Source: Lithodes maja
Taxonomy: Eukaryota > Arthropoda > Malacostraca > Decapoda > Lithodidae
Direction of reading: 5' to 3'
NCBI GenBank assembly: GCA_037953745.1
Contig: JBAKBP010003202.1
Coordinates: forward strand, 94,454-158,453
DNA: 64,000 nucleotides
Part shown: piece by piece, positions 51,422 to 64,000 of the stretch
Position numbering within the stretch: position 1 is the first letter of the stretch
How the letters are laid out: each line of letters starts with the position of its first letter
Notes under the pieces: model-generated
Told to the model about the DNA's origin: nothing
What the model saw: only the letters and a program-made list of their open reading frames with translations
Databases searched by the model: none
Program-made: the position numbers and the translations under genes

Positions 51422-53270
51422 TGTGACGCATGTCGAGTATGAGCATGCTGTACAGAACGCCCAGTCAGGCCCCACTCTCGCTAGGATCGTCAGGGCAGGA
51501 ACTTTGGCTGTAGTCTGTGTAGAGTTTCCTAACTCAGTTTATGTGAACCGTTGTACTATAAGTATTATCATTATGTATTTTGTTTTCTTCTAAGTCAACG
51601 AGTTCTATTTTATATCATTAGATATAAGTATTGTGTGTGGGACTTGTATGTAATGATGAGAGGAGAGAGAGAGAGATATTACGTGGCGGGGGGTCAGTGA
51701 GTGCGCCACGCGGGCCGGTAGGCCTAATTCCCTCCTCCCTTCCTCCCTTTCAGCGCGTGGGAAGTTCTTTGTCGATCCCAGATTGAGAGAGAATATGACG
51801 TCATGATTGCCAGTGGGCGGTCCTTAGTGTTGGCGATATGCTCGCTACAGGGCCGAGTATAAAAAGAGAGGTCCCGCCGCATTTTCCTCAGAACTCATCA
51901 GGCAAAGCGACCTCTCATATCCCTTGCAACTATCCATATTCTTCCGACTGATGTGAACTTTCTCTACTCTCTGAACAGCCTATCTTCTACTCTTCTCGTC
52001 CCTGTTTAACCTCCATGACCCCTTTGGTGCAGATTTAGTCAGCCAAAGTATTATCGCTTGAGTTCTCACGAGATAAGTGCCTGTTAGATAGCCTATTTTT
52101 GGAAGGGTTAACTAGAATAGGATTGATTGATGTTTGTTGCACTCGTATATGCATTTCCCTGTGTGCGATTATTCATGTTCCTGTTTTCTGCTGGTTTAGG
52201 CAATGCTAGACTGGGATAGGGTTTCTGAGTTGTGATTTCCTATGAGTACTAGGTTGCGGTTGAACCAGTACAATTGCAACGGAGACGTGGAACGCCTAGG
52301 TGGTCTTTCTGACTGTGTACCGTGGGAGTTTAGCACTGTGTTGCGAGTGAGGGCTTTTGCCTGTGCCACCCAACACTGTGCTATCTCATTTGCTTGACTT
52401 TGAGAGGATCGCCAGGAGAGAACCAGATACTAGTGATCTGGATCTCTCAAGAGAGCATCCCGTCAATTACCGTAATTTGGCCGCACAGTCTTAAGGACCT
52501 CGCTAGGCTACGAGCCGCTTGCTCAGCCATTGTCTCTTAACCTTAGATATCCCAGCTAGACTTTGCTCGACCAGCAGATACAGCATAGTATTGAAGCTTC
52601 TCCTTATGTATATTATTGTTTAAGCACTATTGATTTCATGTGTGGCACGCTTAGCTACTTCAGAGATTAGTGGCCCACGAGCACAATCTTAGTAGGCTAT
52701 TGCTAGTGCATTGTCGGAGTATTTCTTCTTAATGTTTGCCATATCCTATTGCTTATTCTTATAATTCTTCTTATGTCAATTTAAAGCCTTTAATTACCAG
52801 TGAGTTATTCATTAAATTGCTGTTCAAAATCCGATACTTACTTCTTATGAGTATTCGAGAAGCATCTAACTTATCAGAAGATTCCTTGCTTGATGCTCGA
52901 GGACTATTGTTTAACGTAACGTAATAGTGCCGATCCGAAGTAGAGGGTGGAGGACTTCTTAAGTTCTTAGTTCAAGGGTGGATTACTTCGGCTTCGGCCA
53001 ACACTATTCTTTAGTGTTGTAGTACTTTCTTCTTTGTTTGATTGTTGACCAGACTAGATAACTCCCGTCTTGTTATTAGTCTGTTGTGTGAAACGCTAGT
53101 ACCGAGTTCTTGTATACCCCGTTATAGCAGATAGAACTCTGGAGGGTAGTGGCGTTTTTTGTTCGGCTGGCAGTACTCTGGGGTTGGGATCGTGTGTTTC
53201 CGTTGTGGCAGCGAGCCATACTCGAGTCCTGTGTAAGAGCCCTAGTGTACCCGAGTGACCGGTCGTAACA
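51422..53270 (+). repeat. Gypsy-type 3' LTR
   Basis: 1849 bp, same length as the 5' LTR and visually identical at all segments compared, offset 6411. Confidence 0.95.
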
Positions 53271-54980
53271 TATAACACTGAGGTGATGGATGGGAGGAGG
53301 CTGGGTCATGGTAGGATGGCCATTTATGTAGCCAAGGAAACACATTGTACTATAACACTGAGGGGATGGATGGGAGGAGGCTGGGTCATGGTAGGATGGC
53401 CATTTATGTAGCCAAGGAAACACATTGTACTATAACACTGAGGGGATGGATGGGAGGAGGCTGGGTCATGGTAGGATGGCCATTTATGTAGCCAAGGAAA
53501 CACATTGTACTATAACACTGAGGGGATGGATGGGAGGAGGCTGGGTCATGGTAGGATGGCCATTTATGTAGCCAAGGAAACACATTGTACTATAACACTG
53601 AGGGGATGGATGGGAGGAGGCTGGGTCATGGTAGGATGGCCATTTATGTAGCCAAGGAAACACATTGTACTATAACACTGAGGGGATGGATGGGAGGAGG
53701 CTGGGTCATGGTAGGATGGCCATTTATGTAGCCAAGGAAACACATTGTACTATAACACTGAGGGGATGGATGGGAGGAGGCTGGGTCATGGTAGGATGGC
53801 CATTTATGTAGCCAAGGAAACACATTGTACTATAACACTGAGGGGATGGATGGGAGGAGGCTGGGTCATGGTAGGATGGCCATTTATGTAGCCAAGGAAA
53901 CACATTGTACTATAACACTGAGGGGATGGATGGGAGGAGGCTGGGTCATGGTAGGATGGCCATTTATGTAGCCAAGGAAACACATTGTACTATAACACTG
54001 AGGGGATGGATGGGAGGAGGCTGGGTCATGGTAGGATGGCCATTTATGTAGCCAAGGAAACACATTGTACTATAACACTGAGGGGATGGATGGGAGGAGG
54101 CTGGGTCATGGTAGGATGGCCATTTATGTAGCCAAGGAAACACATTGTACTATAACACTGAGGGGATGGATGGGAGGAGGCTGGGTCATGGTAGGATGGC
54201 CATTTATGTAGCCAAGGAAACACATTGTACTATAACACTGAGGGGATGGATGGGAGGAGGCTGGGTCATGGTAGGATGGCCATTTATGTAGCCAAGGAAA
54301 CACATTGTACTATAACACTGAGGGGATGGATGGGAGGAGGCTGGGTCATGGTAGGATGGCCATTTATGTAGCCAAGGAAACACATTGTACTATAACACTG
54401 AGGGGATGGATGGGAGGAGGCTGGGTCATGGTAGGATGGCCATTTATGTAGCCAAGGAAACACATTGTACTATAACACTGAGGGGATGGATGGGAGGAGG
54501 CTGGGTCATGGTAGGATGGCCATTTATGTAGCCAAGGAAACACATTGTACTATAACACTGAGGGGATGGATGGAAGGAGGCTGGGTCATGGTAGGATGGC
54601 CATTTATGTAGCCAAGGAAACACATTGTACTATAACACTGAGGGGATGGATGGGAGGAGGCTGGGTCATGGTAGGATGGCCATTTATGTAGCCAAGGAAA
54701 CACATTGTACTATAACACTGAGGGGATGGATGGGAGGAGGCTGGGTCATGGTAGGATGGCCATTTATGTAGCCAAGGAAACACATTGTACTATAACACTG
54801 AGGGGATGGATGGGAGGAGGCTGGGTCATGGTAGGATGGCCATTTATGTAGCCAAGGAAACACATTGTACTATAACACTGAGGGGATGGATGGGAGGAGG
54901 CTGGGTCATGGTAGGATGGTGGTTTATGTAGCCAAGGAAACACATTGTACTATAACACTGAGGGGATGGATGGGAGGAGG
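53271..54980. repeat. 80-bp satellite, middle block
   Basis: About 21 units of the form GTAGCCAAGGAAACACATTG ... GAGGCTGGGTCATGGTAGGA. Units are nearly identical here. 80 is not a multiple of three, so the frames they show are not proteins. Confidence 0.97.
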
Positions 54981-56149
54981 GAGTACAAAGGAGCACAAAG
55001 GAAATCAAGCAACAACAGGTCTAGTGACCCTTCTAGGCTGCTTGTCCTCCAAAACACTGAGGATCAAGTGTCCAAACAGTGGTTTAGAGTGGGTAAGGGA
55101 ACATTGGAAAGGGAACTACTGCCCTGGAACTAATGTCCGTGGCAGGACTAGGAAGTTAGTAAAGGACTAAGGAATAACTTGGGTTAGTAACTGAAGGGAG
55201 GATAAAATAAAGTTATTCATTTACAAACGCAGTCAGTCGTGGGTTTGATGCGAGATATTTGTCTAGGCGGATTTTAAATGAATCAACGGTGCTGGAGTCT
55301 ATAACGTCTCGGGGAAGCCCATTCCACAAGTTGACAACTCGATTGAAGAAGAAATTCTTAGATTCGTGTGAGTTAAAATATTTACCAATAATTTTGCAAC
55401 CGTTTCCCCGCGTGTAATTAGATTGGTCGATAGTGAAGTACTTACTACAGTTCATATTGTCGATGCCTTTGATGATTTTGAATACTTGAATTAAGTCACC
55501 TCTTAATCTGCGCTGGGTTAAAGGAAATAGATTTAATTCTCTAAGACGCTCTTCGTATGGTTTGTTCTTTAGGCTAGGTATCATTTTGGTAACTCTACGT
55601 TGAACTCGATCTAGCTTGTTTATGTATTTTTGGTAATAAGGGCACCAGCATTGAACGCAGTATTCCAGAAGAGGGCGGACTAAGGAATTGTAAAGGGTTA
55701 GGATAGCGTCTTTGGATTTATGCTCAAATGACCTGCCTATAAAGCCAATTATTTTTTTTGCCTTCTTAACAACTTCTGAACATTGTTGACTCGGTTTTAG
55801 GTTACTCGATATTGTTACTCCCAGATCGGTTTCTCTGTTTACATTCATAAGCTGAGTGCCATTCATCGAATAGTTTGCTTTCTCATTTAGGTATCCGATA
55901 TGTAGTACTTTACATTTATCCGCATTGAAACTCATTTGCCAAATTTGGGCCCAATGTGACAATTTATCTAGATTGTGTTGCATATCGTCAACTTGATCTT
56001 TTGAGAGTACGCTATTTGCAATTTTTGTATCGTCAGCAAATTTTGAGATTGTACAGGTGAGACCCTAATCTATGTCGTTGATGTAAATTAGAAAGAGAAT
56101 TGGTCCTAGCACCGATCCCTGGGGTACCCCGCTACTTACATTGGTCCAT
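54981..56149 (-). mobile_element. LINE family C, copy 2 (inverted, truncated) inside satellite
   Basis: Minus strand. 3' end GAGTACAAAGGAGCACAAAGG at the left; the 5' truncation at 56149 lies in RT just before motif B. GAGG is duplicated on both sides (54977-54980 and 56150-56153). Confidence 0.9.
55213..56149 (-). pseudogene. LINE C RT fragment (one premature stop)
   Basis: Encodes the RT from SGVPQGSVLGP through FADDTKIAN and thumb to the C-terminus LTAFVNE, closely matching the copy at 41146-44025. One in-frame TAG interrupts the YINDID/GLTC segment (GAG in the other copy). Otherwise open, hence young. Confidence 0.85.
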
Positions 56150-59100
56150 GAGGCTGGGTCATGGTAGGATGGCCATTTATGTAGCCAAGGAAACACATTG
56201 TACTATAACATTGAGGAGATGGATGGGAGGAGGCTGGGTCATGGTAGGATGGCCATTTATGTAGCCAAGGAAACACATTGTACTATAACACTGAGGGGAT
56301 GGATGGGAGGAGGCTGGGTCATGGTAGGATGGCCATTTATGTAGCCAAGGAAACACATTGTACTATAACACTGAGGGGATGGATGGGAGGAGGCTGGGTC
56401 ATGGTAGGATGGCCATTTATGTAGCCAAGGAAACACATTGTACTATAACACTGAGGGGATGGATGGAAGGAGGCTGGGTCATGGTAGGATGGCCATTTAT
56501 TTAGCCAAGGAAACACATTGTACTATAACACTGAGGGGATGGATGGGAGGAGGCTGGGTCATGGTAGGATGGCCATTTATGTAGCCAAGGAAACACATTG
56601 TACTATAACACTGAGGGGATGGATGGGAGGAGGCTGGGTCATGGTAGGATGGCCATTTATGTAGCCAAGGAAACACATTGTACTATAACACTGAGGGGAT
56701 GGATGGGAGGAGGCTGGGTCATGGTAGGATGGCCATTTATGTAGCCAAGGAAACACATTGTACTTTAACACTGAGGGGATGGATGGGAGGAGGCTGGGTC
56801 ATGGTAGGATGGCCATTTGTGTAGCCAAGGAAACACATTGTACTATAACACTGAGGGGATGGATGGGAGGAGGCTGGGTCATGGTAGGATGGCCATTTAT
56901 GTAGCCAAGGAAACACATTGTACTATAACACTGAGGGAATGGATGGGAGGAGGCTGGGTCATGGTAGGATGGCCATTTATGTAGCCAAGGAAACACATTG
57001 TACTATAACAATGAGGGGATGGATGGGAGGAGGCTGGGTCATGGTAGGATGGCCATTTGTGTAGCCAAGGAAACACATTGTACTATAACACTGAGGGGAT
57101 GGATGGGAGGAGGCTGGGTTATGGTAGGATGGCCATTTATGTAGCCAAGGAAACACATTGTACTATAACACTGAGGGAATGGATGGGAGGAGGCGGGGTC
57201 ATGGTAGTATGGCCATTTATTTAACCAAGGAAACACATTGTACTATAACACTGAGGGGATGGATGGGAGGAGGCTGGGTCATGGTAGGATGGCCATTTAT
57301 GTAGCCAAGGAAACACATTGTACTATAACACTGAGGGGATGGATGGGAGGAGGCTGGGTCATGGTAGGATGGCCATTTATGTAGCCAAGGAAACACATTG
57401 TACTATAACACTGAGGGGATGGATGGGAGGAGGCTGGGTCATGGTAGGATGGCCATTTATGTAGCCAAGGAAACACATTGTACTATAACACTGAGGGGAT
57501 GGATGGGAGGAGGCTGGGTCATGGTAGGATGGCCATTTATGTAGCCAAGGAAACACATTGTACTATAACACTGAGGGGATGGATGGGAGGAGGCTGGGTC
57601 ATGGTAGGATGGCCATTTATGTAGCCAAGGAAACACATTGTACTATAACACTGAGGGGATGGATGGGAGGAGGCTGGGTCATGGTAGGATGGCCATTTAT
57701 GTAGCCAAGGAAACACATTGTACTATAACACTGAGGGGATGGATGGGAGGAGGCTGGGTCATGGTAGGATGGCCATTTATGTAGCCAAGGAAACACATTG
57801 TACTATAACACTGAGGGGATGGATGGGAGGAGGCTGGGTCATGGTAGGATGGCCATTTATGTAGCCAAGGAAACACATTGTACTATAACACTGAGGGGAT
57901 GGATGGGAGGAGGCTGGGTCATGGTAGGATGGCCATTTATGTAGCCAAGGAAACACATTGTACTATAACACTGAGGGGATGGATGGGAGGAGGCTGGGTC
58001 ATGGTAGGATGGCCATTTATGTAGCCAAGGAAACACATTGTACTATAACACTGAGGGGATGGATGGGAGGAGGCTGGGTCATGGTAGGATGGCCATTTAT
58101 GTAGCCAAGGAAACACATTGTACTATAACACTGAGGGGATGGATGGGAGGAGGCTGGGTCATGGTAGGATGGCCATTTATGTAGCCAAGGAAACACATTG
58201 TACTATAACACTGAGGGGATGGATGGGAGGAGGCTGGGTCATGGTAGGATGGCCATTTATGTAGCCAAGGAAACACATTGTACTATAACACTGAGGGGAT
58301 GGATGGGAGGAGGCTGGGTCATGGTAGGATGGCCATTTATGTAGCCAAGGAAACACATTGTACTATAACACTGAGGGGATGGATGGGAAGGAGGCTGGGT
58401 CATGGTAGGATGGCCATTTATGTAGCCAAGGAAACACATTGTACTATAACACTGAGGGGATGGATGGGAGGAGGCTGGGTCATGGTAGGATGGCCATTTA
58501 TGTAGCCAAGGAAACACATTGTACTATAACACTGAGGGGATGGATGGGAGGAGGCTGGGTCATGGTAGGATGGCCATTTATGTAGCCAAGGAAACACATT
58601 GTACTATAACCTGAGGGGATGGATGGGAGGAGGCTGGGTCATGGTAGGATGGCCATTTATGTAGCCAAGGAAACACATTGTACTATAACACTGAGGGGAT
58701 GGATGGAAGGAGGCTGGGTCATGGTAGGATGGCCATTTATGTAGCCAAGGAAACACATTGTACTATAACACTGAGGGGATGGATGGGAGGAGGCTGGGTC
58801 ATGGTAGGATGGCCATTTATGTAGCCAAGGAAACACATTGTACTATAACACTGAGGGGATGGATGGGAGGAGGCTGGGTCATGGTAGGATGGCCATTTAT
58901 GTAGCCAAGGAAACACATTGTACTATAACACTGAGGGGATGGATGGAAGGAGGCTGGGTCATGGTGGGATGGCCATTTATGTAGCCAAGGAAACACATTG
59001 TACTATAACACTGAGGGGATGGATGGAAGGAGGCTGGGTCATGGTAGGATGGCCATTTATGTAGCCAAGGAAACACATTGTACTATAACACTGAGGGGAT

Positions 59101-62100
59101 GGATGGGACGAGGCTGGGTCATGGTAGGATGGCCATTTATGTAGCCAAGGAAACACATTGTACTATAACACTGAGGGGATGGATGGGAGGAGGCTGGGTC
59201 ATGGTAGGATGGCCATTTATGTAGCCAAGGAAACACATTGTACTATAACACTGAGGGGATGGATGGAAGGAGGCTGGGTCATGGTAGGATGGCCATTTAT
59301 GTAGCCAAGGAAACACATTGTACTATAACACTGAGGGGATGGATGGGAGGAGGCTGGGTCATGGTAGGATGGCCATTTATGTAGTCAAGAAAACACATTG
59401 TACTATAACACTGAGGGGATGGATGGGAGGAGGCTGGGTCATGGTAGGATGGCCATTTATGTTTTCAAGGAAACACATTGTACTATAACACTGAGGGGAT
59501 GGATGGGAGGAGGCTGGGTCATGGTAGGATGGCCATTTATGTAGCCAAGGAAACACATTGTACTATAACACTGAGGGGATGGATGGGAGGAGGCTGGGTC
59601 ATGGTAGGATGGCCATTTATGTAGCCAATGAAACACATTGTACTATAACACTGAGGGGATGGATGGGAGGAGGCTGGGTCATGGTAGGATGGCCATTTAT
59701 GTAGCCAAGGAAACACATTGTACTATAACACTGAGGGGATGGATGGGAGGAGGCTGGGTCATGGTAGGATGGCCATTTATGTAGCCAAGGAAACACATTG
59801 TACTATAACACTGAGGGGATGGATGGGAGGAGGCTGGGTCATGGTAGGATGGCCATTTATGTAGCCAAGGAAACACATTGTACTATAACACTGAGGGGAT
59901 GGATGGGGGGAGGCTGGGTCATGGTAGGATGGCCATTTATGTAGCCAAGGAAACACATTGTACTATAACACTGAGGGGATGGATGGGACGAGGCTGGGTC
60001 ATGGTAGGATGGCCATTTGTGTAGCCAAGGAAACACATTGTACTATAACACTGAGGGGATGGATGGGAGGAGGCTGGGTCATGGTAGGATGGCCATTTAT
60101 GTAGCCAAGGAAACACATTGTACTATAACACTGAGGGGATGGATGGGAGGAGGCTGGGTCATGGTAGGATGGCCATTTATGTAGCCAAGGAAACACATTG
60201 TACTATAACACTGAGGGGATGGATGGGAGGAGGCTGGGTCATGGTAGGATGGCCATTTATGTAGCCAAGGAAACACATTGTACTATAACACTGAGGAGAT
60301 GGATGGGAGGAGGCTGGGTCATGGTAGGATGGCCATTTATGTAGCCAAGGAAACACATTGTACTATAACACTGAGGGGATGGATGGGAGGAGGCTGGGTC
60401 ATGGTAGGATGGCCATTTATGTAGCCAAGGAAACACATTGTACTATAACACTGAGGGGATGGATGGGAGGAGGCTGGGTCATGGTAGGATGGCCATTTAT
60501 GTAGTCAAGGAAACACATTGTACTATAACACTGAGGGGATGGATGGGAGGAGGCTGGGTCATGGTAGGATGGCCATTTATGTAGCCAAGGAAACACATTG
60601 TACTATAACACTGAGGGGATGGATGGGAGGAGGCTGGGTCATGGTAGGATGGCCATTTATGTAGCCAAGGAAACACATTGTACTATAACACTGAGGGGAT
60701 GGATGGAAGGAGGCTGGGTCATGGTAGGATGGCCATTTATGTAGCCAAGGAAACACATTGTACTATAACACTGAGGGGATGGATGGGAGGAGGCTGGGTC
60801 ATGGTAGGATGGCCATTTATGTAGCCAAGGAAACACATTGTACTATAACACTGAGGGGATGGATGGGAGGAGGCTGGGTCATGGTAGGATGGCCATTTAT
60901 GTAGCCAAGGAAACACATTGTACTATAACACTGAGGGGATGGATGGGACGAGGCTGGGTCATGGTAGGATGGCCATTTATGTAGCCAAGGAAACACATTG
61001 TATTATAACACTGAGGGGATGGATGGGGGGAGGCTGGGTCATGGTAGGATGGCCATTTATGTAGCCAAGGAAACACATTGTACTATAACACTGAGGGGAT
61101 GGATGGGACGAGGCTGGGTCATGGTAGGATGACCATTTGTGTAGCCAAGGAAACACATTGTACTATAACACTGAGGGGATGGATGGGAGGAGGCTGGGTC
61201 ATGGTAGGATGGCCATTTGTGTAGCCAAGGAAACACATTGTACTATAACACTGAGGGGATCGATGGGAGGAGGCTGGGTCATGGTAGGATGGCCATTTAT
61301 GTAGTCAAGGAAACACATTGTCCTATAACACTGAGTAGGATGGCCATTTATGTAGCCAAGGAAACACATTGTACTATAACACTGAGGGGATGGATGGGAG
61401 GAGGCTGGGTCATGGTAGGATGGCCATTTATGTAGCCAAGGAAACACATTGTACTATAACACTGAGGGGATGGATGGGAGGAGGCTGGGTCATGGTAGGA
61501 TGGCCATTTATGTAGCCAAGGAAACACATTGTACTATAACACTGAGGGGATGGATGGGAGGAGGCTGGGTCATGGTAGGATGGCCATTTATGTAGCCAAG
61601 GAAACACATTGTACTATAACACTGAGGGGATGGATGGGAGGAGGCTGGGTCATGGTAGGATGGCCATTTATGTAGCCAAGGAAACACATTGTACTATAAC
61701 ACTGAGGGGATGGATGGGAGGAGGCTGGGTCATGGTAGGATGGCCATTTGTGTAGCCAAGGAAACACATTGTACTATAACACTGAGGGGATGGATGGGAG
61801 GAGGCTGGGTCATGGTAGGATGGCCATTTATGTAGCCAAGGAAACACATTGTACTATAACACTGAGGGGATGGATGGGAGGAGGCTGGGTCATGGTAGGA
61901 TGGCCATTTATGTAGCCAAGGAAACACATTGTACTATAACACTGAGGGGATGGATGGGAGGAGGCTGGGTCATGGTAGGATGGCCATTTATGTAGCCAAG
62001 GAAACACATTGTACTATAACACTGAGGGGATGGATGGGAGGAGGCTGGGTCATGGTAGGATGGCCATTTATGTAGCCAAGGAAACACATTGTACTATAAC

Positions 62101-64000
62101 ACTGAGGGGATGGATGGGAGGAGGCTGGGTCATGGTAGGATGGCCATTTATGTAGCCAAGGAAACACATTGTACTATAACACTGAGGGGATGGATGGGAG
62201 GAGGCTGGGTCATGGTAGGATGGCCATTTATGTAGCCAAGGAAACACATTGTACTATAACACTGAGGGGATGGATGGGAGGAGGCTGGGTCATGGTAGGA
62301 TGGCCATTTATGTAGCCAAGGAAACACATTGTACTATAACACTGAGGGGATGGATGGGAGGAGGCTGGGTCATGGTAGGATGGCCATTTATGTAGCCAAG
62401 GAAACACATTGTACTATAACACTGAGGGGATGGATGGGAGGAGGCTGGGTCATGGTAGGATGGCCATTTATGTAGCCAAGGAAACACATTGTACTATAAC
62501 ACTGAGGGGATGGATGGGAGGAGGCTGGGTCATGGTAGGATGGCCATTTATGTAGCCAAGGAAACACATTGTACTATAACACTGAGGGGATGGATGGGAG
62601 GAGGCTGGGTCATGGTAGGATGGCCATTTATGTAGCCAAGGAAACACATTGTACTATAACACTGAGGGGATGGATGGGACGAGGCTGGGTCATGGTAGGA
62701 TGGCCATTTATGTAGCCAAGGAAACACATTGTATTATAACACTGAGGGGATGGATGGGGGGAGGCTGGGTCATGGTAGGATGGCCATTTATGTAGCCAAG
62801 GAAACACATTGTACTATAACACTGAGGGGATGGATGGGACGAGGCTGGGTCATGGTAGGATGGCCATTTATGTAGCCAAGGAAACACATTGTACTATAAC
62901 ACTGAGGGGATGGATGGGGGGAGGCTGGGTCATGGTAGGATGGCCATTTATGTAGCCAAGGAAACACATTGTACTATAACACTGAGGGGATGGATGGGAG
63001 GAGGCTGGGTCATGGTAGGATGGCCATTTGTGTAGCCAAGGAAACACATTGTACTATAACACTGAGGGGATGGATGGGAGGAGGCTGGGTCATCGTAGGA
63101 TGGCCATTTGTGTAGCCAAGGAAACACATTGTACTATAACACTGAGGGGATCGATGGGAGGAGGCTGGGTCATGGTAGGATGGCCATTTATGTAGCCAAG
63201 GAAACACATTGTCCTATAACACTGAGTAGGATGGCCATTTATGTAGCCAAGGAAACACATTGTACTATAACACTGAGGGGATGGATGGGAGGAGGCTGGG
63301 TCATGGTAGGATGGCCATTTATGTAGCCAAGGAAACACATTGTACTATAACACTGAGGGGATGGATGGGAGGAGGCTGGGTCATGGTAGGATGGCCATTT
63401 ATGTAGCCAAGGAAACACATTGTACTATAACACTGAGGGGATGGATGGGAGGAGGCTGGGTCATGGTAGGATGGCCATTTATGTAGCCAAGGAAACACAT
63501 TGTACTATAACACTGAGGGGATGGATGGGAGGAGGCTGGGTCATGGTAGGATGGCCATTTATGTAGCCAAGGAAACACATTGTACTATAACACTGAGGGG
63601 ATGGATGGGAGGAGGCTGGGTCATGGTAGGATGGCCATTTGTGTAGCCAAGGAAACACATTGTACTATAACACTGAGGGGATGGATGGGAGGAGGCTGGG
63701 TCATGGTAGGATGGCCATTTATGTAGCCAAGGAAACACATTGTACTATAACACTGAGGGGATGGATGGGAGGAGGCTGGGTCATGGTAGGATGGCCATTT
63801 ATGTAGCCAAGGAAACACATTGTACTATAACACTGAGGGGATGGATGGGAGGAGGCTGGGTCATGGTAGGATGGCCATTTATGTAGCCAAGGAAACACAT
63901 TGTACTATAACACTGAGGGGATGGATGGAAGGAGGCTGGGTCATGGTAGGATGGCCATTTATGTAGCCAAGGAAACACATTGTACTATAACACTGAGGGG
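56150..64000. repeat. 80-bp satellite, main block (continues past window)
   Basis: About 98 units to the right edge. Most substitutions recur in several units (ATTTGTGTAG, GGGACGAGG, GGGGGGAGG). A 29-bp deletion unit (ACTGAGTAGGATGG) occurs twice, at about 61321 and 63212. It shows a higher-order duplication of about 1.89 kb. Confidence 0.97.

Larger units (their letters stand above)
45011..53270 (+). mobile_element. Gypsy-type LTR element, young and probably non-autonomous
   Basis: Two LTRs of exactly 1849 bp (45011-46859 and 51422-53270), TSD TATA (45007-45010 and 53271-53274), PBS-like TGGCGACC at 46862, a single long ORF and a purine tract before the 3' LTR. The LTRs were the same wherever I compared them. 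The element lacks recognisable RT catalytic and integrase core domains. Confidence 0.93.

Noticed and set aside
53271..64000. Regular repeats that could suggest a CRISPR-like array or a repetitive protein gene
   Set aside because: The 80-bp unit repeats without unique spacers, and its length is not a multiple of three, so it is a eukaryotic tandem satellite. The short frames found in it are shadows.

Overview
This is a eukaryotic, transposon-dominated stretch of genome. No complete host gene is visible. The mix is Penelope-like elements, several CR1/Jockey-type LINEs, BEL/Pao and Gypsy LTR elements, tRNA-derived SINEs, many TTAA-flanked MITEs, long (TA)n and (TC)n tracts and a megasatellite. 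It suggests an arthropod, most likely a decapod crustacean; this is an inference from repeat style, not from a diagnostic gene.

Layout. 1-4931: the tail of one Penelope-like element (PLE), a 3' fragment of LINE family A (minus strand), and a second PLE split by a hAT-type MITE with a perfect 8-bp target duplication, followed by the start of a further PLE copy in tandem. 4932-7639: mostly non-coding, with two weak candidate host exons (minus), a small foldback and a TATA/CCAAT promoter-like site. 7640-17727: a 325-bp tandem repeat carrying a tRNA-like module, split by an 8.7-kb BEL/Pao element (LTRs 8618-9591 and 16787-17333, TSD ACACC). The BEL element was itself hit by three TTAA MITEs and a SINE tail. 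17803-19018: a two-exon MADF-domain pseudogene (minus) with a TATA promoter. 19030-19650: a block dense in the 7-mer ATTCGCC/GGCGAAT. 19660-22640: LINE A 5' fragment, a 92-bp x3 repeat, a TTAA MITE, and (TC)n and pyrimidine-rich DNA. 22641-27238: a nearly intact CR1-like LINE (SGNH-esterase ORF1 and endonuclease/RT ORF2, in the same frame and separated by one TGA). 27239-35787: LINE fragments, two full SINEs and nested TTAA MITEs, one of which carries a 5'-truncated LINE D. 35788-40872: a candidate exon, a 190-bp inverted repeat enclosing a hairpin element and a near-full but broken LINE A. 40911-44250: LINE C with an intact endonuclease/RT ORF. 44822-64000: an 80-bp satellite of roughly 120 units, interrupted by a very young Gypsy-type element (two 1849-bp LTRs that look identical) and by a truncated inverted LINE C.

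How the parts relate. The coding content is retrotransposon machinery (gag, protease, RT, RNase H, integrase, APE and GIY-YIG endonucleases, SGNH ORF1). Most copies are broken. Exceptions are LINE B, LINE C ORF2 and the Gypsy-type ORF. The Gypsy ORF is the oddest object here: a 3.86-kb open frame in which gag and protease are followed by short out-of-order scraps of integrase tail, RT and RNase H with no visible catalytic core, between seemingly identical LTRs. It looks like a recently mobile non-autonomous element.
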